Shown one piece after another: positions 38,520-49,742 of a DNA stretch of 64,000 nucleotides. The position numbers and the translations under genes are program-made. Source of the stretch: Pipra filicauda (Eukaryota > Chordata > Aves > Passeriformes > Pipridae). The notes under the pieces were generated by a model. The model was given only the letters and a program-made list of their open reading frames with translations, searched no databases and had not been told where the DNA came from. Every line of letters begins with the position of its first letter. Position 1 is the first letter of the stretch. The stretch lies in the NCBI RefSeq assembly GCF_003945595.2, contig NW_024104671.1, positions 248,001 through 312,000 of the forward strand, read 5' to 3'.

Positions 38520-39222
38520 ACACGGTGGGGGGAGGACAAGATCAGGGTGGATAATAGTTTCCTCTGGGGCTCGGAGATCTTGGTCGGGCTGGGGCCTAGA
38601 GAGGGCCTCGAGCCCTAGGTGGGTACGGTGGCCAGAACAGTTTCGCTCGTTTGTTTGTTTTTGGTTCACCCGTGGCTACTGCCCAGGTTTGATATGTCCT
38701 GGATTTATTTGTTACATCCTGTAAGGTTGGTCAGGACAAAGGGCTGTTCCTGGGTGCTTCCCTGGGATTGAATATAGACAGATGGCAGAAAACTAGGTAG
38801 TGTAAGACTTGGCCTAATCGTTTTTAACAGTAAGAATGCAGCCTGTATACCCCTATGTGGTTGTGAGCTACGCTGGCGATGGTACATGCCTTTGGTAGGG
38901 TCGCCCATGCCAGACAGGTCAAAACTATAGGGTCGGATACAATAAATCTGTGGGCAGGATGAGCTCGTTAGCCTTCTGGCAGTCATCCTAGGAGAAGGAC
39001 AACTCTAATCCCAAACCCGGGCAGATGGAGCTCGCTTAGCCCTGTAAGGCCATCCATCTAAGAGAAGGTCACTCTAATCAAACCTACGTCCTGAGGAGCT
39101 CGCTGCCACCGTCCAAGCTCGCTCGGCCCTGGCAGATGAACCTCAGGATTAAAGGGTGGGTTCAGTTCCGCGCATACTGCATCTCACCTAAAAATCCATT
39201 GCGCAGGCTTGAAGGCTTGAAG
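38520..39222 (+). mobile_element. unclassified CpG-rich insertion, probable retroposed element
   Basis: A 703-bp block, GC-rich for this window, bounded by ACTATAGAA on both sides. I count about 24 CpG dinucleotides, against very few in neighbouring unique kilobases, so either it arrived recently or it is protected from CpG decay. It does not have TG...CA LTR ends. It ends in two GCTTGAAG units (39207-39222), like the short tandem tails of LINEs and SINEs. 38961-39095 holds two diverged 67/68-bp tandem units, each starting GAGCTCG, with a third partial start at 39096. The minus strand has a 93-codon open frame (38986-38705) with no catalytic motif that I recognise. I have a faint, unverified impression that such repeated AGGAGAAGG blocks occur in leaders of animal RTE-clade LINEs. 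The strand is given from the tail and is tentative. Confidence 0.6.
38961..39095 (+). repeat. two diverged 67/68-bp tandem units
   Basis: Unit 1 (38961-39027) and unit 2 (39028-39095) both begin GAGCTCG, then share TTAGCC, CATCC, AGAAGG, ACTCTAATC and AAACC in the same order. A third GAGCTCGCT starts at 39096 but diverges. Tandem leader repeats of this kind are common in retrotransposon 5' regions. Confidence 0.75.
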
Positions 39223-39231
39223 ACTATAGAA
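39223..39231 (+). repeat. 9-bp flanking direct repeat, right copy
   Basis: ACTATAGAA, identical to 38511-38519, immediately follows the GCTTGAAG tail. Confidence 0.7.
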
Positions 39232-41105
39232 TCTATGAGTGAATCCAAAGGCAACCAGATATGGCAATAATGGATATAGTATATATATCTTTGAATTTGA
39301 GACAATAATAACCCTCAAAAGAGGAAGTGAAGAGGGAATAATTTTAAGTATATAATTTCACAGACATTAGAAACAGCTTAAAAGTCTATTTGTATCAGAA
39401 GTCACTATTGAATTTAAATCTGGGATGTTGATATTTACAAACATATCCAAATATGTCTGTGCATGTGTACATATGTGTAGATTTTTCCCTTATTTTTTGT
39501 ATTTTTCTATTTTTTTCATTCATTTAGACATGCACACACATAAAACATCAAAAGCTGATGCAACAGTAGAACAGTGGTGACATTTCTGTTGAGACGGGAC
39601 GCATTTCAACAGAGGTTTTGCTCGATAATTGAAAAGAAGGAAATTGTCCTTCTTTAAAGAAACTAAAGGTCAGACGTGATTTTGCAATATTCATCAAAGA
39701 TTAAAATAGTTTTAAATGGACAGTCCGAAACCTCTGATTGTCCAAAGTCACTGGATGTTAATCAACAACAGCTAAAATTTTGAAAAGACAACATAAATTG
39801 CCCTGCGGGCTGTCTCTGTGCCATGTTAATGATTTTACCAATTTGCTGTCATTTTTAGTATTGATTTACAGGACATACTTTTACACTTAGATTCCTAATT
39901 TTCAGATTATACCAGCAAACACCATATATTGACTATTAAGTTTGTTCAGTTTTTATCACTTCTCAAGTGAGAATGAAGCAGACTCTACACTGTTATTTAA
40001 CTTTGCTTATCTTTCCATTGTTGTTGAGCATTTGCTTACTGATTTTCCTTTTTTACTCATTTATGTGCCAGCATTTACATGCATTGTGTTATTTTGTAAA
40101 GTATTAAATACGTTTTTACACACATTCAAGACTCTGCCTTGTAGCAAATTTACAAAATATTCATGCATCAGAGTGCTTAGAAGACTGTATAAATTTAACT
40201 TTGTTTAACAGCTAAGCTTACCATCTACAAATTAACTGATGAACACTTAGTCTAGCACTGTCTGGGGCCAAATGTATGCTATATGTCTTGACTAGAAGCA
40301 ATATATCATAGCACCATTTACTCTGCAGAAACTATTCCAACACTAGCTAAAAATCACTGTTTGTAGGTTAATTATAAGTATTAATTTACAAAATATGTAC
40401 AGTAGGTTTACATATATGTATGGATCTTAGTTTTGATAAAATTTGGATGACTAGTTTATAATTGTCATGTCCAGCTTCACAGTTTGATCAGGTTTGTTTC
40501 TGTCTTTGTCTTATATTTAAGAGAAATCTCAGGGTCACATACTTTAAATAAAGTGGAAATTAGATGATTGTCACTCTGACGGTGATGGGAATGTCTGCTA
40601 TGACAGGGAGTGGGTCCTATCAGGTGACTGGAATAAAAAAAATATATTTTTTTTGCTATGATTCTGTACACTTTTCTTTCAAATACCAAAACACTCTTGA
40701 ATATGGTCCTAAAAAAGAAAATCAACTCCCATAATTTCCATCTTCCATGGTATAAATAGAACTGATTGCAATCTACTTCTAAATATTTGCTCTGTTGTGT
40801 TAGCCCGAATTAAAAGCAAAACTAATCATTTCAGCTGATCCTAGATGAGTAGCTGATGTTACATCAGTTTAATATAACCATGACTATATTTGTTCTTTAG
40901 CACAAGTTATGCTTTACATGATCTTCACACTGAATTTTTCGGCTGTTGAAGATTCATTGGATAATATTCCAGGTTCTGAAATATAAATGGTCTCTCACAA
41001 GACAAAATGATTCTGTTTAAAGTAACTTTCTGTAGAAATTGTTATCTCCAGAGAATGAAGAGTACCTAAGATTTGCAAAAGCACAAAACCAGATGATGAA
41101 CACCA
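39232..41105. other. unique AT-rich sequence, no gene recognised
   Basis: No exon or repeat recognised. The longest open frame is 88 codons (39942-40208, plus) and has no family resemblance. Confidence 0.55.
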
Positions 41106-41393
41106 CAGTATCACAGGATGACTGAGACTAGAAGGCAGCTCTGGAGATGCCTGGTTCAACTTCCTACTTCAAGCAGGGCTACCTAGAACAGATTGATCAG
41201 GGGGCCCTCCAGGTGGTTGATTTTTTTTTTTTGAGTCTTCACAAATTCTCTGGGCAATGATTTCCCATGTTTCACTCCTCTCACCATAAAAAGAAGTTGC
41301 TTTTTAAACAGAATTTCCTGTAGCTCTGTTTGTGTCCATTCCTTGTTGACTTGTAGCTGGGTATCATTGAAAAGAATCTGGCTCTATCGTCAT
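41106..41393 (-). mobile_element. old CR1 LINE 3' fragment
   Basis: The plus strand carries a degraded reversed CR1 3' end: CAGTATCACAGGATG, ACTTCAAGCAGGGCTACCTAGA, CAAATTCTCTGGGCAATGATTTCC, then TTTGTGTCCATTCCTTGTTG and AAGAATCTGGCTCTATC. Mismatches and a T12 tract at about 41220 show age. Only the 3' UTR and extreme C-terminus are included. Confidence 0.8.
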
Positions 41394-44300
41394 TGAAATT
41401 AGTTCAGTTTAGACTGTTGAAAGACTGCCCAGCAGCCTCTGTTAGCCAGCAGCATCATTAAATAAGAGATCACTATAAAGCCATAGAGTTACTGCATCTG
41501 GAAACAAACATCTTACACAGGTGTGACATTTTCACTGACTAGAGGAGTTGTATATAAGCCTCTAGACAGATGCTTTGTTCAGTAATAAAGTAACATCTAT
41601 CCAAATATATTTTGGGATATCATTACTGTGACAGCTGATGTCCACAAAGCAAAACTGCCTATGTTGTCTACACAATGCCACAAACTCCTCACTCAGACAT
41701 CTCCAGCCCTTCCTAGCCAAAGAGTTGAGCTGGGAATTACTATTTATTTTCCCGCGGCCTCAGTGAGGATGTTCAGATCCTCCTCCCCTCGGTAAATTCC
41801 TTCTTCATCTTCTTGATCCTCTTGCTAGCATTATTCAGGCATCTGTTATGGCAATACCAGCAGGGAGTGAGAGATGGGGCCTAGTGGGACATTCCCAGGT
41901 TGTAGGAGCATAAAATGGCTGAGTCATTTCAATGTTATTTATGCAACAAATGTTCTTTTCCTATATTGTGCGGAAATGAATACAGAAGAAAAACTAAAAG
42001 AATAATTCAAACCAGGTAAACCCAGTTGATATGTGCCTGACATCTGTTTTATCTACTCTTTAGTTTTGCTTACTGCTTTTTGTAACCATTTGTTTGATTG
42101 TATGAGGTCACCAACTACGGGATGTGAACCTAAAATTACTTTAGGAAGTTCAGCTAGTGCCAAATAAATGCTGATGAAGTCTCGAGAAGGTGCTAATGTC
42201 AGGCACTCAGACTGATTCTTCATTGCTGGAAGAACTCACTGCCAAATCAGAATGTCTGCACACATCTGAGGACAATGTTATTAGGAAAATTTAAAAACAG
42301 TGCAAACTACAGATTGCATCTGATTTTGTCCAACAGAGGGAAAATGAGATCACCTACAACACCTAAGGCTTTAAGAGTTATTTGGAAGGGGGAGGCCCTT
42401 TTTTAGATATTGGCAAGTTGGCCATCTTGAGAAAATTTAACAGTAATGGTAAATTATGTTTTGGACATTCATTTTTCTCCCCTGTACTTCAGGAAGCATC
42501 AATATTTTTGAATGAGATTTTAGTATTTACAATTTTGATTAATCAGAACTTCTATCATCATACGTGTATTAAGACATTTATCTTTCAATTTGGAAGAAGT
42601 CAAATATATTTACAAAAGTGTTCACCACCACTGCCAAAACATTTTACTGTTTCATATCGGTCACTGATAGGAATGTGTTTCTGCAGCTAAAAATGCTGCT
42701 TTACTGCAAAAGCCAGAAGGTAATCAAGGAAAAAGAATGAGAGGAAGTGACCTCACTAAAGAAATGAGATGGTTATCATTATGAGTACATATCTCACTGG
42801 CTGTGGACTGGAACTGTCCCCTTCTTTGGGTTTAAGTAGAGGGTACAGGATGTGTACTCTTAGATACAGAATGTGTACTACAAACCCTATGTTCCCTTTT
42901 GCCTCTTTTTGCTTTCATTTGATGTATGAAAGAGATACTGATTTGCTTGTTGAAAGAATGCAAGTATGCACTGTTAAGGTATTGATGATACCAAATGTTT
43001 TGTGCTCTTTATCAGTAGCAAAGGAATTCAGAGGGATTTCCAGAGCTTTTGTCCTGTTGAAAGAAATTAACTTGGTGACTGTTGCGAAATTTAAATGTAA
43101 TAAGTGTTTCTACAAAGAAATGTCCAATGCTGTTATGACTGTATATTTCTCTACATTTACAAAAGATAATCCATACAGTAGAGTCTGTACAATACAGGTT
43201 AGAAAACATTTCAGTGCTGCTAACATTTTCAGGTCACTGATAAAATAGTAATAAAAATAGCTGTAGATTAAGTAACAATCATCAAATATTAAAAATATCC
43301 TCTCATATATGGCAGCATAGTAAAACACAAATCTATAATGAGTGCAATTTTTACTTCTGCTTGTCACTTGTGGTGTCACATAAAACTGAGGAGACACTGT
43401 ATGGGAGTCTTAAATGCCTTCCATGAGCACACTTATCTCTCCCCCTTTTCACAGGGGGAATTGCAGACACATGCCTGTTCTCTTTTCCATCCTCCAGAGT
43501 AATGTTTCTTCGGGGACCATATTTCACAGGGCCTATTTTAATCCTGTCTTCATGCTATGTTTATTGACGGTGTCTGAGTGAGTAGGGCCAAAAGATTTCT
43601 GATGTGTCTAAGATATTCACTAAAATCAGGAAGACAAGAAATTGTATCTTTTAGATAGACTTTTCTAAAATAAAAATAAATATAACTCCCTGTATGACAA
43701 CTAAAAATAAACACACGAATGGATTTTGCTATATTTTTTTTGTTTTGCTGTAGTGTAGAATTAAAATATGAGCTAGAAATGCACTAAACTTTAACATTCC
43801 GAGATTTTAACAAAAAGCTGCATGTAGAGTAAACGTTAGTGAATACATGTATGACAGCTTGTGTTTTGTAGCATTTATGCTTTTATATTGATTCTAGCAA
43901 AGGTTTTCTGTTTCAAACAAATAACATTTTTTACAGTGTGACAGTTCAGAACTTGTAAATGTGAATACCTGTACCCTTACCTTTGCTAGCATTGCACTGT
44001 ACAAGAAAAAAACTTCTGGAGTACCAATGGCCTATATACACACACACTGTTTCTCCTATGCTATAATGTTAGTATTGATGAAAGCAACTGGAATTATGTC
44101 TGCAATTGCTCTTTTGAACCAGCTTCTTTTCTGAAAAGGATTCTTATAAAATACTTAAACTCTCTTGCTGCCATCTCAATAATAATGCTGTTAAAATGTT
44201 TGTTTTAAAACAGAGTCAATCTCACCCTTTTAAATGGATCACTTCATGTAACATCATGCTTTTGTTTTCTGTTCTTTGGAAACCTTTCCTTCGCTGACTC

Positions 44301-47300
44301 TGCAAATCCCACTCCATTTTCTAAGGTTATACATATTTTAAAAGTTACTCTCGTCTCATGAACATCTATTGTCAATGCTCATGGTTCACCTCACATCATA
44401 TAATCAACTGTCCCTACACAAGGTTCTGTCCTGTCACTGCAGGGGATGTAGTGCAGATGTACAGAGATAAGATTCACAAAATGGTCACATTTGAAGCTGT
44501 TTTAATCAGCCAAAGCACCTTGGCTGTAAGGGAGGTATGCTGGCTAGGGATTTACTTTGGAATGAGACATAGTTTGAGTTTTCCTTTAAAATGAGGTCTT
44601 TATTCATCCACAATATTTATAACTGTGTCATTGCCAGATAATTAATATATATTTAAAGTGACTAGGATAATTAGATGATTACTTTCCTGTAAAGTTTTTT
44701 TCTGTTTCATCAGATAATTTATTAGTTTACAGACAGATGTGTAGCTTTTAACTTTCTTTCTCCTTAGTATTTCTACACCATGTGATGCAGTGTCATAAAC
44801 AGATATTTGACCTAGCTATGAGCAAGGTTTCTTGGGTGCTAGCAGAAGCATGACCATACTCTTATGCATGATCTGAACCTCCTCTGAATGGAAAATTAGG
44901 CCCCTGGGATTATTCCACTAAATTGCCAATATGGCTCCCAGGACTAAGGCTGGTTACTGCACAGCACTGTTCTACTCTTGACCTATGTTCAGAGCAGGAA
45001 CCTCAAAATTTTGAGAAGCACCTGCTTCTCTTTGGATATCTTGGGGTCAGTAAGAGAAACATCGCTGAAGCTTTAGATATGTGATAATAAAAAAATCTTC
45101 TGAAAAATAGAAACATCTGTTACAGTCTTTTTTTCCCTCTTTTGTGTCACAGCAGTAGTGGCTCTATTGCTGGTTCAATTTTAGGCTGGCATTACTTTAA
45201 CAACAATTTATAGTGCACATCTGGTCTCTTTTCTGTCTGTCACAGACTGTCTGTTACAGATCATTCTGACCCAAGAGCTTTGCCCTGGTAGGTGGTTAAC
45301 AAGTAAAAAAAGAGAAAAAGTAAAGCATACCATCTGCCTCCTTTTGTGTTTGCTCATAATTTGTTTTCAGGTTATTTATTCACTAAGCAGGGCCAAGAGC
45401 TTCAGTGTGGTCAAAAATATATAGTGAGGTAGATTTGATGGCACAACTTCCATAAACACATTTTTATAAACTGCAGAGTAGTCTTGACACACCAAGCACC
45501 ATAGTCTGGATGAAAATATTGTATCACGGCTTTCAGTCTGGCCGGAAATCTACATGGAGAGTTATTTTAAACAACTTAGTGCCATTATGAAAATGGAAGG
45601 GGAATGTGGCAGGATTCTGCAAGGGTTGCTCTGACCCTGCTGCCATTCAGTGGATTTGTTATTGGCCAGACACTACCAGAAGGTGCAAAGAGCCAGAAAT
45701 ATTCTACTGGTGTGAGGTTTTAAAATCATATAATGTGGAGAAACAGTCTGGAAAATATAAATTTGCATTTGACATGGGCAAATGTTAAGCCCTATCTTGG
45801 CAGGGATACACAGGTAGGTAGCCGCAGGATGTAGTGTTGGTACTATGGTTGCCTATGGGTTCAGAGGTGTCTGGACCATACATTGAATGTGACACCTTAC
45901 TGCCATCTTACAAGGCAAATATCATCCTGGAAAACAGAATGAAAAATAGTTTGAGATAAGTGGTGATATAACCTTTTCCTATGCAAAATGAGTAACAGAT
46001 TATTATAATCAGTTACTTCACCCTGAGGGAGACTTGGATCACTTGAAACTTTACGGTAGAACACAACTCCTAGGCATGCAGAAAATATTTCCCACAAAAA
46101 AACTTGTAGATTCAAGATTTTTTAGACTGAAGAAGAAACAGTGGAGGAGGTGTATGTGAAAGGAGTCTCAACTTTGTAAGAGAAATAGTAGCATTTCATT
46201 GGAACAATGAAGATTCAGACCAGGTGTTAGGGAAAAGTTCAAAACTAGAAAGACAGTCAACCTCTGTGTAGACTCTGGGTAGAGTAATGAGGTTTTATCT
46301 GTGTAAGTCTTCATAGCTGTGGTAGAGAAGTAAATCCTGGGATATGGTGGTATAGTTGGTCTTACCTTTTCTGTAGTAATGAACAAATAACATATTCTAG
46401 GGATCCTTCTAGCTTAATATTGCTGGACCTTGACAGTAAATGCATTCACATACAATTCAAAAATGGCTCCTTTATTTGATGAACACAGTTAGAGTAAACA
46501 TAAAGGCATGGACAGCTTTATTAACGTTTTTGTCCTTTGCTTTTACTCTGTTGACTACTGTTAAGCTACTAGTTTACTAAAACATAATTCTACTGTTACT
46601 AAACTCTACTACATCAAATTGTATACATCAAATTGTAGACATCTTACAATCCTTGCTCTTGCCATTAGCTCACTATATTTATGTTCATTGTGACTGATAA
46701 GACAATTATTCTTCCTAGAAAATTAAGGCTGAGAAGACCATGGTTAAACTAAAACACAGTGGAGTAAGGATAGTCTTGGTAGTAAATTTTAGATGCTTAA
46801 AAGTTACAGAAGAGAATTGCTGATCCTTTTCTGAATTTGGAAGAAAGGCTAAGATGCATACATTGATTCAGTGAACATTTTCCAGTAAGAGAATAATCAT
46901 AATAAAATAATACAAATTTATAATCTATCAATGAAACATAGTTATATAAAAAGATTAATTAGTCACACTCAGTAATTTAGTATTTATCAAAAAATATGGC
47001 ATTATTTTATTCTACCTGGAAATTTTGAAATGTTACAATTTGTTTAGATGCCTCCTCTCTCTGTTATGAGGGCAATTACTCTGCAGCTTTGGCTGAAATT
47101 TGCCCGTACACTCACATGAATAATTCCCTTGCAGGAAGTGAGCTGTGCCTTTTGCGACTGAGAGAGGTCATATCTATTCAATTATGCAGCTGAAATACCT
47201 CCTCAATAGCTTGAGAAGGCACACCAGCCCTGGAACAGCCAACTTTATTAAATCAGTCTTTATGTATTTGTGTGGGTGCATCAAATAGTGCTCTGGTGTA

Positions 47301-47780
47301 TAGTGTGGAATGTAAATTGCAACAATAAGCTAGAGAATTTATAGGGTATTTACATTTCTCAAAATAGATGTTTGACCTGGAAAGTTCTTCATGTTATGGA
47401 ATAATTGTCATGTGTGTATTCTATAGAGAGAACATTTCTTACAGACATCACATTTCTTACAGACATCACATTTCATATAGTCAGTTTTACGTTCAGAAGG
47501 GACTGTATGCTTCTCTGGAGGAAGGGCCATTTTTGAAGCATTTTTAAAATGTATTTATCAAGACTTAATGTGTTGGTACTTTGTCATATATTTCATTTTA
47601 CTTCAGAGTGAAAACACAAAATACTGAAGCTCTTGTAGAAACAAATTTTTTGTAATTATTAAAATGAAACACTTCAGATTAAAAATTATATTTGTGGATC
47701 TATTTCATTTATTTATAATTCGATTTCAAAAGTTTTGCTTATGACCTCTTTCCTCTCCCCAGGTTCTATTCAATGTGCAT
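41394..47780. other. unique AT-rich sequence, no gene recognised
   Basis: This is the longest unannotated stretch. It holds the longest open frame not explained by a repeat (159 codons, 42769-43248, plus), which has no domain I recognise and a length expected by chance in 64 kb. An 18-bp unit (ACATTTCTTACAGACATC) is repeated twice, with a partial third, at 47432-47475. No interspersed repeat is recognised. Confidence 0.55.
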
Positions 47781-47922
47781 GGCTTCCTGAGATTAGCTCA
47801 GTTGGTTAAAGCCTGGTGTTAATAATTCCAACGTTGTGGGTTTGATCCCTGTATGGACAATTCACTTAAGAGCTGGACTCCATTACGCTTGTGGATCCCT
47901 CCCAACTCAGAATATTCTGTGA
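47781..47922 (+). mobile_element. TguSINE1-type SINE (tRNA-Ile head, CR1-like tail)
   Basis: The head GATTAGCTCAGTTGGTTAAAGC (A box) and GTGGGTTTGATCCCTGTATGG (B box) around a TTAATAA anticodon-loop region is a tRNA-Ile-derived sequence. It runs on through AATTCACTTAAGAGCTGGACTC into a CR1-type 3' end (GATCCCTCCCAACTC) with tail AATATTCTGTGA. This head-tail combination is that of TguSINE1, mobilised by CR1 machinery and known from passerine birds. At about 142 bp it is near full length. A-box and B-box substitutions and the lost acceptor pairing show it is a SINE, not a working tRNA gene. Confidence 0.88.
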
Positions 47923-48303
47923 CATCTGTGAAAAGCTCAGGCTAATGTTCCCAGGGGCACAATGTGTGGATGGATGTTTAGGAACAAGGTATGCTGAACT
48001 GAGTCCTGTCATTCTTAGTGACTTTCAAACTTACGAAAAAGGAAAGACAAATCTCTTAAGTACAGCAACCCTGAGGACGTTGTTCTTTTGCAAATTTTTG
48101 GTGGTGGCAGTGAAAATAAAAATCTTTTTCCATTTGACAAGACTTCATATCAATTTTTGAGTCCTGTCTCTGAGAGAAAAAGAACTGTAGTTTTAATTTA
48201 ACTGTTATATAACTTAAAGTCTATGTGATTTGCAAGAGATTTGTGATTTATAAAAGAAAAGTTCAACTGCAAAATATGTGGTCTGTTCTGAAGAGACTTT
48301 TTA
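47923..48303. other. short unique spacer between SINE and CR1
   Basis: No gene or repeat recognised. Confidence 0.5.
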
Positions 48304-49742
48304 TCACAGAATATCCTGATTTGGAAGGCAGCCACAAGGCTAATCTAGTCCAACCCTTAGCCCTGCACAGGACCATCTCTTAGAGTCACACCAGGTGCCT
48401 GAGAGTATCATCCAAACACTTCTTGAACTCTATTGGGCTCGGTGCAGTGACTTCTTTCCAGAGAAGCCTGTTCCAGTGCCCAACCACTCTCTAGGTGAAG
48501 AACCTTTTTCTAATATCCAATCTAAACTTCTCCTGACACAATTTCATGCCGTTCCCTCGGATCCTGTCACTGGTCACCACACAGAAGAGATCAGTTCCTG
48601 CTCCTCCTCTTCACCTCATGAGGAAGTTGTGACTCCAATGACGTTTCCCTTCAGTCTCCTCTTCTTCAGCTGAACAGGCCAAGTGACCTCAGCTGCTCCT
48701 CATACGGCTTCCCTTCAAGGCCCTTCACCATCTTTGTTGCCCTCCTTTGGACACTCTCAAATAGCTTAATGTCTTCCTTATATTGTGGTACCCCAAACTG
48801 CACACAATATTCCAACTGAGGCCGCTCCAGTGCAGAGCAGAGCAGGACAATCCCCTCCCTCGACTGGCTGGCAATGCTGTGCTTGATGCCCCCCTAGGAG
48901 ATGCTTGGCCCTCCTGGCTGCCAGGGCAGTGCTGACTCATATTCAACTTGCCATCAACGAGTACCCCAGGTCTCCCTTTCCACAACACTGCTTTCCAGCA
49001 CCTCATTCCCCAGTCTGTACATACATCCAGGGTTGCCCCATTCCAGGTGCAGAATCCAACACTTTTCCTTGTTGAACTTCATCTGGTTGGTGATTGTTCA
49101 GTATTCCAGTTTGTTGAAGTCTCTCTGCAGGGCCTCCCTGCCTTTGGGGGAGTCAACAGCTCCTCCCAGTTTTGTATCATCTGCAAACTTGCTCAGTGTA
49201 CCCTCCAGTCCTGTGTCCAGGATGAAGATGTTGAAGAGCACAGGGCCTAAGATGGAGCCCTGTGGAACTCCACTAGTGACAGGTCACCAGTCTGATGTCA
49301 CCCCATTCACTATTACCCTCTGTGCTCGACCCATGAACCAGTTGCTCACCTACCACACGATGTGTTTATCCAGCTGTGTGCTTTTTGTCCAGAAGGATTC
49401 TGTTAGAGACGATATCGAAAGCTTTACTGAAATCCAAAAAGATTACATCAGCTGGCTTCCCCTGATCAGCTACGTGGGTTACCTTGTCACAAAAGGAAAT
49501 CAAATTTGATACACGGGACTTTCCTCTCATGCAGTCATGCTGCTGTGATCAACGACTGTGTTGCCTTTCAGGTGTTTTTCAGTACCTTCCAGAATAATCT
49601 TCTCCATAACTTTACCAGGCACTGAAGTGAGACTGACAGGCCTGTAGGTTCCAGAGTCCTCCTTGTTGCCATTTTTGAAGGTTCACCAGCTTCCAGTTAG
49701 CTGGGACTACTCCAGATTCCTAAGACCACTCAAAAATCATGT
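48304..49742 (-). mobile_element. CR1 LINE, longest copy in the window (1.4 kb)
   Basis: The plus strand begins TCACAGAATATCCTGATTTGGAAGG (reversed CR1 tail) and runs through the reversed 3' UTR and ORF2. Reversed CR1 blocks GCATCTGCAAACTTG-like (49180), AGGGCCTAAGATGGAGCCCTG (49245) and GACAGGCCTGTAGGTTCC (49637) cover the reverse transcriptase from its YRPVSLTS region to the C-terminus. It is 5'-truncated at about 49742. Many stops and frameshifts are present: the longest minus-strand open stretch is only 93 codons. It is older than the copy at 55641. Confidence 0.92.

Noticed and set aside
38705..38986. 93-codon minus-strand frame inside the CpG-rich insertion as a gene
   Set aside because: No catalytic or structural motif, and the element's tail suggests the opposite orientation. 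A CpG-rich, stop-poor composition alone can keep a frame open.
38520..39222. Reading the CpG-rich block as an ERV LTR
   Set aside because: The duplication-defined ends are ACACGG and TTGAAG, not TG...CA, and a 9-bp duplication is too long for a retroviral integrase product. An AATAAAT at 38941 alone is not enough.
42769..43248. 159-codon plus-strand open frame, longest outside repeats
   Set aside because: No domain, signal or family likeness. With thousands of stop-bounded frames in 64 kb of AT-rich DNA about one frame of this length is expected by chance.
47432..47475. 18-bp tandem units resembling the start of a CRISPR-like or satellite array
   Set aside because: Just two full units and one partial unit with no spacers; simple replication slippage in a eukaryotic genome.
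47781..47860. Functional tRNA-Ile gene
   Set aside because: The tRNA part has box substitutions and no acceptor pairing, and continues into a CR1-like tail, as in TguSINE1.
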